Assembly (NCBI GenBank): GCA_016720655.1
Contig: JADKKE010000011.1
Location: 1-64,000 of the forward strand
From: Bacteroidota bacterium
GTDB taxonomy: Bacteria; Bacteroidota; Bacteroidia; AKYH767-A; 2013-40CM-41-45
Direction: 5' to 3'
Length of the DNA stretch: 64,000 bases
Of this stretch, positions 43,864 to 53,588 are shown in pieces (the stretch's first letter is position 1; the number at the start of each line of letters is the position of its first letter). The translations under genes and the position numbers were made by a program. A model generated the notes under the pieces. It saw nothing but the letters and a program-made list of their open reading frames with translations. It was not told the origin of the DNA and searched no databases.

Positions 43864-46800
43864 TTATTTTAAAATAAGTTTTGCGCATTTTACTACGCTA
43901 CCGGAAATCGCTCTAACAAAATAGATTCCCTTACCTGTAATTCCATTCGCAGTCGGAGAAAGTACAAAGGATCGTTCAGTCTCAGCGTTCAGCAATTCTG
44001 AAAAGTATTCCTTGCCATTCAAATCGTAAATTACAATGGAAATTGGTTGTTCCGTTTGTGAAGAAATTGCAAATGTAAGTTCTTCACCGGAGCTTGGATT
44101 GGGATATATATTTAAATTAAAATCTACGTTTCTTTTTAATGTTACCGAAACCGGTTCCGAGTAAGTAGTTCTTCCATCAAAATCTGTCTGCTTCAAACGA
44201 TAATAAGAAAGTCCTTCGTAAGGTTGAATATCCTCTGTTGAATAATTGAGAAGAGTTGTACTGTTCCCACCATTTGCTTTTGATTCAACGTCGCAAAGCT
44301 TTTCATAAAATTCAGCATCACGTGATTTTTCAATCGTAAAGAAACTATTATTTCGCTCGGAGGCTGTGCCCCAGTTCAATGTCACAATTTCGCCCTGAAG
44401 AGTTGCATTAAAATAAGACAATTCGATAGGTAGAGGTACGCCATTCCCTTTGCCAATTACAAAATGTGAGAAGGATGTATAACCAGTGCGTTCTGCATAT
44501 CCAGTTCCGGAACTATAAATCCTTCCCGGATTTCCCCCACCCGGAATACTTGTTGAAAGATCAAATGTCGAAAAACTGGCATACGAAATAACTGCCGTTC
44601 TTTTTAGTGGACAAAAATAATTGTCTTCAGCTGCGGATAAGGTTGTATTCTCCACAGCCAACTGCACACCGTAGGTCCCTCCACTTGGCTGGACATTTGG
44701 CGTCAATGACCAAATTACAGTTTCTCCAACCGCTTCTCCAACCGTAGCGATAATCGGAACTGTTCCCTGGTAAGTATTCAACAAAGCATCGCTATTGGGT
44801 GCCGACTGAGTGAAATCAGAAACGGATGCATTGATATACGTTACTCCGGTTAATGAATTGTTGAGTAGCGAAACAATATGTCTGTCTGTTGATGATGTCC
44901 CATTTCCTACCGGAAAATTATAGGTGCTTGTATTTGTTGCAATATTTCTTCGGAGATTCCCGTTCACGAAACCATTTGTATAAGTCAAATTTCCGGCGGT
45001 TGTGGATGAAACAATCAGGTAATTGGTTCCGGTACTTACAATGCCATTCAACAAAGACAAGGAATTTGTGATTGTTGCATTGAACGTACCGCTAAGGTTT
45101 ATTCCATAGGAATTATCGATTACAAGATTATAAAACGAAATTCCGGTTGTTGATGTAATCGTTGTAGGATTGGAGCAACCATATAATTTTACAGTGCTGG
45201 TATTGGCAGTAAAAGTTCCGACTTTGTCAATATTTCCATAGACATCAAGTGTTCTACTGGCATTTATCGTCAGTGTTTTGCCGGCACCAATTGTAATATT
45301 ATTCACAACAGCATTTGTGCTGATGACAGGATTTGTTCCGGCTGTAATGATTGCAGATTTGTATTTTGTTGGAACACCATTTGACCAATTGCTGACTGTG
45401 TTCCATGCGGATGTAGTACCAATCCAGGTCGTAGTAGTATTGGCGGGTTCGAGAACAGACACAGAATTTGAAGTAAAGGCACTGTTGCTGCAACCACCCA
45501 AATCGGGAGTAACGATGCAGGTGATCGCATCACCATCCACCAATCCACTATTAGTATAACTCGTGCTATTGCTTCCAACATTTGATCCATTCAATTGCCA
45601 TTGATAGGTTGGAGCTACTCCAAGGTTTGTTCCATAAGCTGTAAACGTGCTGATATTCCCATTCGACACTTTTACATTGTTTGCTGTTGCTCCGGTTGCA
45701 TTTGTAGATACATCCACATACAAGGGCAGAGTCGGACTCACCGTACTTGTATAAATTAAAGCACCGTTTTTATAATATTTGACAACACTGTTTTCTACCG
45801 CAATTTTCAGAATATCCGTGGCTGCATAAGTACCAAAGGTGCCACGATTGGTGCCGGATTCATAAATTCTCAAACTGCCTGTGTTCATCAGGTAGAACGA
45901 AAATTGAATGGACGTAAAATTACCATTCAGATCTGTCGCACTCAAACCAATCATTCGTGCTTTGTTCGTTTCTGCGACCGTTGTTTGCATGTACCCGTTA
46001 TTCGAAACCGATTGGTACGAAAATCCATTTCCATCCCAAACTCCGTTGCTTGTTCGTTTTGTAAGTGTATTGTTTCGAATCGTATTTTTTACTCCCGATG
46101 ATGCTATGACCCAAACTACATCCACAACGGATTCTTTACATGCATTCAATGAAGGAGTTCCGGTAATATAAAATTCGTTTTGTTGGGTTTGGTTAATGTC
46201 TTTTACGACAATGCTATTCGACGTAAATGCGCTGCTGCTGCATCCGCCAAGGTCTGGTGTAACCAGGCAAGTAATAACATCAAAACTATTCAATGCTGTA
46301 TTGGTGTAAGTTGTGCTGTTCGTACCCACATTCGATCCATTGAGCTGCCATTGGTACACCGGTGCTGTACCGAGGTTGGTACCATATGCAGTGAATGTGC
46401 TGATGTTTCCATTTGAAACTTTCACATCAGAAAGCGTTGCTCCGGTCGAATTTGTAGATACATCCACGTACAATGGAAGTGTAGGAGCAACATTACTGAT
46501 GTAAAGCGATGTGCTGTTTTTATAATATTTGATAATGTTATTCTCTACGGCAATCTTCAATGTATCATTTGTAGAATAGGTTCCAAAGGTTCCCCTCGAA
46601 GCACCGGACTCATAGATTTGTAATGCTCCGGTATTGGTCAGAAAAAAGGCATATTGGATTGATGTGTAATTACCATTTACATCTGTAGCACTAAGTCCGA
46701 TCATACGGGTTTCATTCGTTTCTGCAACGATGGTTTGCATATAACCATTGTTCGAAACAGACTGGGCAGAAAAACCATTTCCATCCCAGGTTCCATTACT

Positions 46801-48516
46801 GATCATTTTGGTAAGTGTATTGCCGGAAATATAATTTTTTGAACCGGAAGCCGTTACCATCCACACAACATCCACAACTGCTTCTTTGCATGCACTGGAT
46901 GCCGGCGATCCTGCGATATAGAATTCATTTTGCAGAGTCGGGTTGATGTCTCCCAGTGAAATTACATTGGATGTGTATGAACTACTTGCGCAGCCTCCCA
47001 AATCGGGTGTGATGATGCAATTAATTAAATCACTATTCGGTAATGCATTGTTTGTGTAAGAAGAACTGTTTGTACCAACCGGACTTCCGTTTATCGTCCA
47101 TTGATACGTAGGTGCGGGGCCTAAATTCAAAGCAACAGCAGAGAAGGTTCCTGTGTTTCCGTTTGCTACCTGAACAGCAGTGGCCGTTGCTCCTACATTT
47201 CTTAAGGAGACGTCTACATACAAAGGTAAGGTTGGAGAAACAGAACTAATATAAATCATCGTTCCGTTCCTATAATATTTTACTACATTATTTTCCACTG
47301 CAATTTTTAATGCATCTCCTGTCAAATAGGTTCCAAAGGTCCCGCGATTTGTTCCGCTTTCGTAAATATTCAGAGCTCCTGTGGTTCGCAATCGAAATGC
47401 GAATTCAATGGACGTGTTGCTTACACTTGCATCTATCGAACTGAGGCCAATTGTTCTGTCTTTATCCGTCTCCGTTGCTGAGAAAATCATATACCCGTTA
47501 TTGGAAACCGATTGAAAGGAGAATCCATTACCGTCCCAGTTTCCGTCGCTGGTTTCTTTGACGAGATTATTTCCTGTAATTGTATTCTTAGCTGCGGATG
47601 ATGCAGGATTCCAAACAACATCCTCAATTGTTTCTTTACAGGTGCTGGCGGTTGGAACACCTGTGATGTAAAATCCATTCAGAAGGGTGGGGTCAATATT
47701 GCCAATGATGATGGAATTGGAATTGTATACCGTAAATGGCAGACAACCATCCGCAGCAGATGTTTGAATACACGTAATACTATCACCGCTGCTTAAAGAA
47801 GTGTTTGTGTAGGTGGCACTATTCGTTCCAACATTTATTCCGTTCAATTGCCATTGATAATTCGGACTTGTGCCGGCATTCGTGCCAGATGCATTGAATA
47901 CACCAATGTTTCCATTGCTAATTTTAACTTCTGAAACTGTTGCTCCGCTGTGTCGGGTGGAAACATCCACAAACATGGGCAGTGTGGGGGCGGTATTGCT
48001 GATGTATAAAAGATTTCCATTCTGGTAATATTTTAAGATGGAATTCTCCACGGATATTTTCAGAATATCCGAAGCAACATAAGTTCCAAATGTCCCGCGT
48101 AATGTTCCGGACTCATAGATTTGCAAACTTCCGGTATTGACCAGGTAAAATGCATATTGGATGGACGTAAAATTTGAATTCACATCTGTGGAACTCAACC
48201 CAATCATTCTTGATTTGTTTGTTTCAATAACGGAAGTTTGCATGTATCCTCCATCCGCTACCGACTGATACGAAAAACCATTCCCATCCCAGTTATTATT
48301 ACTGTTGAATTTGGTTAAAGTATTTCCTGCAATTGTATTGTGTACAGATGAGCTCGCATTGATCCAAACAACATCCTCTACAGCTTCTTTGCACGAGGCG
48401 GAAGCAGGAGAGCCATAGATGTAAAACTCATTGCATTGGGCGCTGAGTTCGCTTCCTGATAGCAGTACCATCATTGCAGCCAACAAAATAAAATATATCG
48501 ATCCCTTCCTGCTCAT
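43864..48516 (-). CDS. Giant T9SS surface protein with four 250-residue repeats
   Basis: 1550-residue secreted protein. A signal peptide (YFILLAAMMVLLSGSELSAQ) is followed by four repeats at residues 29-280, 281-529, 530-779 and 780 to about 1027. Each repeat joins a lectin-like beta module (VVW...WDGNGFSYQSV, RMIGLSATD, FGTY...LKIAVENxxVKYY, LPLYVDVS) to an Ig/PKD-like module (APTYQWQLNGSNVGTNS, TCIVTPDLGGC). A G8/beta-helix-like region (TTTWIGTTSAWNTVSNWSNG, NNITIGAGKTLTIN) follows, then a fibronectin-like stretch (LPIELSYFNATLQGEIVTLNW) and a type A T9SS sorting domain (NIYPNPSSGEELTF to the end). Likely a surface adhesin or glycan-binding protein. Confidence 0.88.
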   Translation of the reverse strand: MSRKGSIYFILLAAMMVLLSGSELSAQCNEFYIYGSPASASCKEAVEDVVWINASSSVHNTIAGNTLTKFNSNNNWDGNGFSYQSVADGGYMQTSVIETNKSRMIGLSSTDVNSNFTSIQYAFYLVNTGSLQIYESGTLRGTFGTYVASDILKISVENSILKYYQNGNLLYISNTAPTLPMFVDVSTRHSGATVSEVKISNGNIGVFNASGTNAGTSPNYQWQLNGINVGTNSATYTNTSLSSGDSITCIQTSAADGCLPFTVYNSNSIIIGNIDPTLLNGFYITGVPTASTCKETIEDVVWNPASSAAKNTITGNNLVKETSDGNWDGNGFSFQSVSNNGYMIFSATETDKDRTIGLSSIDASVSNTSIEFAFRLRTTGALNIYESGTNRGTFGTYLTGDALKIAVENNVVKYYRNGTMIYISSVSPTLPLYVDVSLRNVGATATAVQVANGNTGTFSAVALNLGPAPTYQWTINGSPVGTNSSSYTNNALPNSDLINCIITPDLGGCASSSYTSNVISLGDINPTLQNEFYIAGSPASSACKEAVVDVVWMVTASGSKNYISGNTLTKMISNGTWDGNGFSAQSVSNNGYMQTIVAETNETRMIGLSATDVNGNYTSIQYAFFLTNTGALQIYESGASRGTFGTYSTNDTLKIAVENNIIKYYKNSTSLYISNVAPTLPLYVDVSTNSTGATLSDVKVSNGNISTFTAYGTNLGTAPVYQWQLNGSNVGTNSTTYTNTALNSFDVITCLVTPDLGGCSSSAFTSNSIVVKDINQTQQNEFYITGTPSLNACKESVVDVVWVIASSGVKNTIRNNTLTKRTSNGVWDGNGFSYQSVSNNGYMQTTVAETNKARMIGLSATDLNGNFTSIQFSFYLMNTGSLRIYESGTNRGTFGTYAATDILKIAVENSVVKYYKNGALIYTSTVSPTLPLYVDVSTNATGATANNVKVSNGNISTFTAYGTNLGVAPTYQWQLNGSNVGSNSTSYTNSGLVDGDAITCIVTPDLGGCSNSAFTSNSVSVLEPANTTTTWIGTTSAWNTVSNWSNGVPTKYKSAIITAGTNPVISTNAVVNNITIGAGKTLTINASRTLDVYGNIDKVGTFTANTSTVKLYGCSNPTTITSTTGISFYNLVIDNSYGINLSGTFNATITNSLSLLNGIVSTGTNYLIVSSTTAGNLTYTNGFVNGNLRRNIATNTSTYNFPVGNGTSSTDRHIVSLLNNSLTGVTYINASVSDFTQSAPNSDALLNTYQGTVPIIATVGEAVGETVIWSLTPNVQPSGGTYGVQLAVENTTLSAAEDNYFCPLKRTAVISYASFSTFDLSTSIPGGGNPGRIYSSGTGYAERTGYTSFSHFVIGKGNGVPLPIELSYFNATLQGEIVTLNWGTASERNNSFFTIEKSRDAEFYEKLCDVESKANGGNSTTLLNYSTEDIQPYEGLSYYRLKQTDFDGRTTYSEPVSVTLKRNVDFNLNIYPNPSSGEELTFAISSQTEQPISIVIYDLNGKEYFSELLNAETERSFVLSPTANGITGKGIYFVRAISGSVVKCAKLILK
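45435..48432 (-). repeat. Four tandem coding repeats of about 750 bp
   Basis: Unit borders by translation are 48432-47677, 47676-46930, 46929-46180 and 46179 to about 45435. Units 3 and 4 are the most alike and unit 2 the most divergent. Such repeats can recombine and are prone to assembly collapse. Confidence 0.85.
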
Positions 48517-49021
48517 CTTAGTTTCCTCACTTGTAAAATAAATTTGTTCCTATGCAGAAAATGATCCTCTTGGATATGTTTTTGTGATCCGGTAGTTAAT
48601 CCAATTTAATGTTCACTCTTGTAACAATACCCATTACACCAAGTCTGAAAACAGATCGTGAACAAGCATGATTGATGAATTGAAACCATCCGGGCTTTCT
48701 TACGGCTGCGCCATTTGCGATCATTGTACCAAAAGAGAAAAACTTTATTTTTTGCTAATTTTCAAAGAATTCAAAAAATTGAAATTCCCCTTTTGGGAGA
48801 GTTTTTCCGAAAAAAAAATAAAATCTCAACGAAAATAGTCCACTGAAAACAAGAGGATTCGCAGTATGTGATTTGTCGTTCATACCCATCACCTTGTTTA
48901 GGAATGTTCTTTGAAAATTATCAATCAGGAAAAATAATGCTTCCGAAAAGCTTTGAGTCTGAATGGATATTCATGATTTTTGAATATGAAAATATTCAGT
49001 GGTTCGCAAAATTAGTATGTA
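48517..49021. other. Intergenic region, 505 bases
   Basis: Spacer between the di-heme gene and the giant T9SS gene, both on the minus strand. It is very AT-rich at 48730-48830. The 73-codon open frame at 48868-49089 lacks any protein-like signature and overlaps the end of the cytochrome gene, so I do not call it. Confidence 0.45.
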
Positions 49022-50392
49022 TTAAAGGTTTTTCAGAAACAAAAGCAAAGCATTCCGTTCAGTACTGCTCAAGGATATATATCTGCTAACAGCTTGTGAT
49101 GCTTCGCCTCCATGCCAGAGAATAGCTTCCTGAAAATTTCTGGCTCGCCCGTCGTGTAAAAAATTGGTGTGTCCATTCACAATTTGTGTAAGCCCGATTC
49201 CCCACAAGGGTGCTGTTCTCCATTCTTGTCCATCTGCAATAAAATCAGGCCGCTGATCCGCAAGGGAAGGGCCCATATCATGCAACAACAAATCAGTGTA
49301 TGGGAAAATTAATTGATTCGAAAGATATGTGAAGGAGACATCTGTCTTTGTACGCATCGAAACACGATGACAAGAGTTACATCCAATTTGAGTGAAAATA
49401 GCTTTGCCTTCCTGCACCTGGGCATTGTCCCGATTTCGGGGTGCCGGGACAGACAGCGTTTTCATATAGAATGCAACTGCATGCAAGAGACTATCCGTTA
49501 CCTCCGGCTCATCACCATTGCCATCATGCTGCGATTGGCCTAGACTGTTTTCCTGAGGAAAAACAAAACTGGTGATGCCCATATCCTCGTTAAATGCTCC
49601 TGCAGTCTGTTGGAGCAAACTAGGATTGCCGGCTTTCCATCCGAATCTTCCAATCCGGGTTTCTTGTGCAATTGCATCCCAAACACGATTCGGTCTTCCG
49701 GAAATTCCATCACCATTCACATCGAATTCATCAGCGTAAGTAATAATTTCATGATCCGGAATTGCTTCCAACAATCCCAACCCAAAAACAGCAGGAGCGA
49801 CACGAGCAGAGAGCAAAATGTTCGAGGGGAGAGTAGTGTATGAATTGTTGAGTTGAACAATCGGTTTACGCAATGTAACATTCTCGCCATCCGGAAAGGT
49901 GAATACACTGTCTGAATAGTGGACAACTACATTTGCTTCTGCAACTGTTCCAAATATCGATCGTTGTTGTAACTGGCCACCGAATCCCGGTGCAGGAAGT
50001 GGTCCTCCATGTGGATTTTCTCCCGGTATGCTTACCCGAATGAGCATGCCGATCAACGATTCACCTGCCATTGGGGCTTTTCCTCTACCATCAGCGACGT
50101 GACAGGATGAACAAGAAACATTATTGTACAGTGGTCCCAGTCCAGGTCGAATAGGTGCCGGACCAACAACAAATGTTCCTTCAAAAAGTGCATCACCTGT
50201 TTCATGGACCAATAAATCTGTTGAAGACATTCCATCAAATTCATGTGTGAACGCCCCTCCGCCTTCGTCAAAAACAGTGTTGACTCCACCCGCAAAGACA
50301 TCATCATTTTCTCCGGGAACCCAGTCTTGCACTTTTCTGCAGGCAACGATGCTCAGCACAATACAAAAAAAGACTGTCAACCGTATTTTCAT
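49022..50392 (-). CDS. Di-heme oxidoreductase (DHOR/DUF1111) lipoprotein
   Basis: 456-residue predicted lipoprotein (lipobox SIVAC at residues 14-18) with two c-type heme motifs, CSSCH at 94-98 and CNSCH at 338-342. Other family marks are HETGDALFEGTFVVGPAPIR, GLGPLYNNVSCSSCHVADGRG, FGLGLLEAIPD, DVNGDGISGRPN and RTAPLWGIGLTQIVNGHTNFLHDGRARN. The DHOR family (once called thiol oxidoreductase) is peroxidase-like and found beside imelysin genes. It likely passes electrons in the periplasm. It is last in a four-gene operon, 33 bases after the imelysin gene. I chose ATG 50392, directly before the signal helix. Confidence 0.92.
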   Translation of the reverse strand: MKIRLTVFFCIVLSIVACRKVQDWVPGENDDVFAGGVNTVFDEGGGAFTHEFDGMSSTDLLVHETGDALFEGTFVVGPAPIRPGLGPLYNNVSCSSCHVADGRGKAPMAGESLIGMLIRVSIPGENPHGGPLPAPGFGGQLQQRSIFGTVAEANVVVHYSDSVFTFPDGENVTLRKPIVQLNNSYTTLPSNILLSARVAPAVFGLGLLEAIPDHEIITYADEFDVNGDGISGRPNRVWDAIAQETRIGRFGWKAGNPSLLQQTAGAFNEDMGITSFVFPQENSLGQSQHDGNGDEPEVTDSLLHAVAFYMKTLSVPAPRNRDNAQVQEGKAIFTQIGCNSCHRVSMRTKTDVSFTYLSNQLIFPYTDLLLHDMGPSLADQRPDFIADGQEWRTAPLWGIGLTQIVNGHTNFLHDGRARNFQEAILWHGGEASQAVSRYISLSSTERNALLLFLKNL

Positions 50393-50425
50393 TTTATCTA
50401 TGCTTAAAATTAATTGCAATACAAA

Positions 50426-51493
50426 TTATTCACCATGTAGTTGTACCAATGGTAACAGTTCCTGCTCCAGCGTTTCTTTTAATGCATTAATATTCGCTTG
50501 CACCTGCTGAAGCTGCAATGGAATTTGGATTATTGCTTCACCGAATGGCATGGTGATGGCCTGCAATGAAACTATTGAAACAGTTAATTGCTGTTGAATC
50601 CTGTTGTCGAGAGAAGTATTGTACGCTCTCACCAATTCGTTCAAGCCGAAATGATCACCGGAATATTTTCCGAAATATATATTTTCAACTGACTTCAAAT
50701 TATTTGTGAAATCGACGATTGAATTTCCGGAATAAGGAGATTCTTCAAGGGATGGGTCTTGATTCACCAGGGGTTCTTCAATCTTTCCATTTGCAACTTC
50801 GTCACAAATCCCGACAAGTGCGTTTACAATTTCGACAAACACGGCACGGCGCGAAGAATAAACGCTGTTGGATTGTCCGGGATGATTTATCTCAAAAAGA
50901 TAATTTCCCGTAACATCAGGATTCCAGGTATGATATACTTTTTCACTTTGACTTTTCAAATACTGTGCAAGTGCTTGGCAATACTCAAACTGACGTGCGG
51001 TGAAATCCGTAACTGATTTATTTCCATCCAAACCGAAAAGCATGTATTCGAGGGGATGAAAGCCTTTTAAGGAAAACTCAAGGGATTCCATTCCTGCAGA
51101 ATCAATCACAACAGAGCTTGCTAAGAGTGAATCCAGTGAAGAAAAATTGACCGGCCATGTATCGATAGAAGGATCTATGTCGAGATAGGAGACCGGGCCG
51201 TACAAAAACCCTTCCGACAATTCCCATTCTTGTCGCATATCCTTCCATGCTTGTCGGCATGAAACCAGTCCGCCGGTTGTAGGAGAAGCAACAAAATTCC
51301 CCACCATCGTTTCAAGTGAAACACCCTTTGCACGTAATTCATTATAGGTAGCGAGTACAACGTGATTCGAAATATCGGAGAGAATAGTTTCCTGCAAATC
51401 AGAATTGAGAACAGGATCCGGTTCTGAATCTTTTTTACATCCTACTATCAGGATACAAGCAATGCAAAGGAATAGTTTATAATTTATTTTCAT
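50426..51493 (-). CDS. Imelysin family lipoprotein (M75-like)
   Basis: 355-residue predicted lipoprotein (lipobox IVGC at C19). The imelysin signature GxHxxE is present as GFHPLE at 144-149. Other marks are SCRQAWKDMRQEWELSEGFLYGP, DIDPSIDTWPVNFSSLDSLL and YFGKYSGDHFGLNELVRAYN. Imelysins (ICMP, IrpA, EfeO-like) are envelope proteins tied to iron acquisition; despite the peptidase name, peptidase activity is not established. It lies nine bases after the Rieske gene and 33 before the cytochrome gene, so all are surely cotranscribed. Confidence 0.92.
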   Translation of the reverse strand: MKINYKLFLCIACILIVGCKKDSEPDPVLNSDLQETILSDISNHVVLATYNELRAKGVSLETMVGNFVASPTTGGLVSCRQAWKDMRQEWELSEGFLYGPVSYLDIDPSIDTWPVNFSSLDSLLASSVVIDSAGMESLEFSLKGFHPLEYMLFGLDGNKSVTDFTARQFEYCQALAQYLKSQSEKVYHTWNPDVTGNYLFEINHPGQSNSVYSSRRAVFVEIVNALVGICDEVANGKIEEPLVNQDPSLEESPYSGNSIVDFTNNLKSVENIYFGKYSGDHFGLNELVRAYNTSLDNRIQQQLTVSIVSLQAITMPFGEAIIQIPLQLQQVQANINALKETLEQELLPLVQLHGE

Positions 51494-51502
51494 TTTATAA
51501 AC

Positions 51503-51934
51503 TTATGTCAATTTTACGATTAACCGTGTTCCACTTTCAATCGTGGTGAAACGCTGCAATGGCCTCATGGCCGGTGCTGTCGTAGGTTTTCCTTCCATAT
51601 CAAAGGTGCTTCCGTGAGTAGGACAGAAAAATGAATCGCCGGTGTACCGAACAGGATTCATCTGATGAGTACATTGCATTTTCATTGCATAATATGTTCC
51701 GTCTTTCTTTTTTACTATCACAACTTCATCCTTCAAACGCTCATCGCTGATGAAAATAATTTTTTTCGAACCAAAAGATGACAGATGAAAAGAAATTTCA
51801 TTTTCTTCAATGGTCAATCCCGTCAAAGCTGCAGTTTTACAGCTTTCGAATACAGAGCTGAAAACAGATAAGGCAAGACATGAGCCTAAGCTTGCCTGTG
51901 CACCTTGTTTAATAAATTCTCTACGGTTTGACAT
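51503..51934 (-). CDS. Rieske [2Fe-2S] protein with Tat-like signal
   Basis: 143-residue protein. A twin-arginine leader (NRREFIKQGAQASLG) precedes a Rieske fold with cluster ligands C88-T-H90 and C104-P-T-H107, in QCTHQMNPVRY and FFCPTHGSTFDMEGKPTTAPAMRPL. Such small stand-alone Rieske proteins act as electron carriers outside the membrane rather than in the bc1 complex. The cysteine at residue 32 (VFESCK) might be lipidated. It sits between the porin gene (three bases away) and the imelysin gene (nine bases), which points to a shared redox or iron task. Confidence 0.92.
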   Translation of the reverse strand: MSNRREFIKQGAQASLGSCLALSVFSSVFESCKTAALTGLTIEENEISFHLSSFGSKKIIFISDERLKDEVVIVKKKDGTYYAMKMQCTHQMNPVRYTGDSFFCPTHGSTFDMEGKPTTAPAMRPLQRFTTIESGTRLIVKLT

Positions 51935-51937
51935 GGA

Positions 51938-53158
51938 TCAAAAACTATAACCAATACCCAGTCGAAGGACTGATTGTTTTGTTTCGAAAGGAATGGCTTG
52001 TGGAAATGGATTAATTTGCAATTGTGGATTCGGAATACCGCTTTCTGAATAAGTAAGATCAGCTTTTACAACTACTCCCGGTAATGGCGTATAATTGAGT
52101 CCAACTGTAACACAGGAAAAATTATTGACGTCATTGACAATTCCATTCTCCGGCATCTGATCATTTCCTCGTACAGATTCATAGCGACCAAAAAGAGACA
52201 AGTCTTTTTTTGTTGAATCATTAAACAGACGAAGAATATTGTATCCGGCTTCTGCATACCATCCACTCATTTGCTCCGGACAATTATTTGCATACGCTCT
52301 GTTGATTGAACCTGCATCCGGAATTGAAACAAGCGCATACAACGCTTTTATCGTCCACCCATGTTTTCGGTATGAAATATTTCCCTCAAGAAGAGAGACA
52401 GGTGTGCCGAACATTCCGGATTCCAATTGCAGACTATCTGCAGAACGCGGTGCCAAACCAACGGAGCCACCGGTGTATGCACTGAGCTGAACTTTAAAAA
52501 CATTCCAATAACCGAGAATCGAAGCCGTCACTGCAAGATTTCTTGCGCTTGCATCTCTTCCTTCAAAACGAGCTTCACGCAAACCATCATGTGCATTGAT
52601 TGCTTCCGCATTCAGTCCATTCACTATTGCCAATGTATAATCCAATCTGTTCGAACCCGGAACTTTTCCATTCAAAGAAACACCCAGCTCTCTCCAGGTT
52701 GAAGGGATGATTTTTGTTTCAACAAAGGGACGATGGTTTCCAAAATATGTTGTTGGCAAATGATTCTCATTGATGATCCCAAGACGAGGAATGAATAATC
52801 CGGCTGTGAGAAAATGATTCCGATTAAGCTGAAATTTAAGAAAGCATTGTTCCAATGCCAATTCTCCTCCGGATGCATCAACTTTTGCATCTTCAATCTC
52901 CATCTCAGAAAAAAAACTGATTTTATCCGAGAAGCGATGGCCAATAAAAATAACAGCACGGGTGAGATTGATGTGCGCTTCTTCCAGAGTAAGGTTATTC
53001 GTATAAGCAGCTTCACCGTATCCACCAATCAAAGTTTTGTGTTCTTTTGATTCGAGTCCACTATTCAAAGAATCTTCCGGAGTGAGTACTTGTGCACTTA
53101 CAAAATTTGTTGTCAATGAAATCATACAAGCACAAAGGCAGCACAAAACAGTTCGCAT
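51938..53158 (-). CDS. Outer-membrane porin (OprO/OprP-like)
   Basis: 406-residue beta-barrel protein with a signal peptide (RTVLCCLCACMISLTTNFVSAQ). It contains alternating strands such as GGYGEAAYTNNLTLEEAHIN, RAVIFIGHRFSDKISFFSEMEIEDAKVD, LFIPRLGIINENHLPTTYFGNHRPFVET and a closing SVLRLGIGYSF with terminal phenylalanine. This matches the phosphate-selective porin O/P superfamily, which in Bacteroidota also serves iron and other anions. It heads the four-gene operon. ATG 53158 gives a clean signal peptide. Confidence 0.85.
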   Translation of the reverse strand: MRTVLCCLCACMISLTTNFVSAQVLTPEDSLNSGLESKEHKTLIGGYGEAAYTNNLTLEEAHINLTRAVIFIGHRFSDKISFFSEMEIEDAKVDASGGELALEQCFLKFQLNRNHFLTAGLFIPRLGIINENHLPTTYFGNHRPFVETKIIPSTWRELGVSLNGKVPGSNRLDYTLAIVNGLNAEAINAHDGLREARFEGRDASARNLAVTASILGYWNVFKVQLSAYTGGSVGLAPRSADSLQLESGMFGTPVSLLEGNISYRKHGWTIKALYALVSIPDAGSINRAYANNCPEQMSGWYAEAGYNILRLFNDSTKKDLSLFGRYESVRGNDQMPENGIVNDVNNFSCVTVGLNYTPLPGVVVKADLTYSESGIPNPQLQINPFPQAIPFETKQSVLRLGIGYSF

Positions 53159-53588
53159 GATGGGTATTATTAGCTTAATTTTCAAGGGGATTGGATCAGG
53201 GGACGGCAATATCTTTGGCGAAGTAAATTCTTATTTATAATGATTCCAAATAAAAGATTAGTATTCTGTTTTTCATGTGGTTATTACCCTCAAATTTCCG
53301 GATTTCAGTCGATTTTTTGAGCTGCGAGAGAATGCATGGATCGACGGATCGATGAATAGATACTCGTTCTTTGCAATTGAAAGTTCAAAGAGGATTCCGG
53401 AAATAAGTAGAATAGAAATGATTTAGTTCGTATGACATTAAAAATTTCTGATCGGTATAGTGTCCGGATTAATTTTTCAAAATATGCTTGCTAAAGAAAA
53501 AATTCATGAAAATAATTCATGGATATTCTTTCATGCAATGTTGCAAAATGGATTTTTTATATTGAACGGATGGGCTTCTTGAGAATTC
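53159..53588. other. Regulatory spacer upstream of porin operon
   Basis: About 430 bases between the porin start and the end of a GT2 gene, both on the minus strand. It must carry the operon promoter. I looked for a Fur-type iron box and saw none convincing. A TATCTTTG at about 53208-53215 is on the plus strand, pointing away from the operon. Confidence 0.4.

Noticed and set aside
48868..49089. 73-codon open frame on the plus strand
   Set aside because: Overlaps the end of the di-heme gene and has no protein-like conservation pattern.
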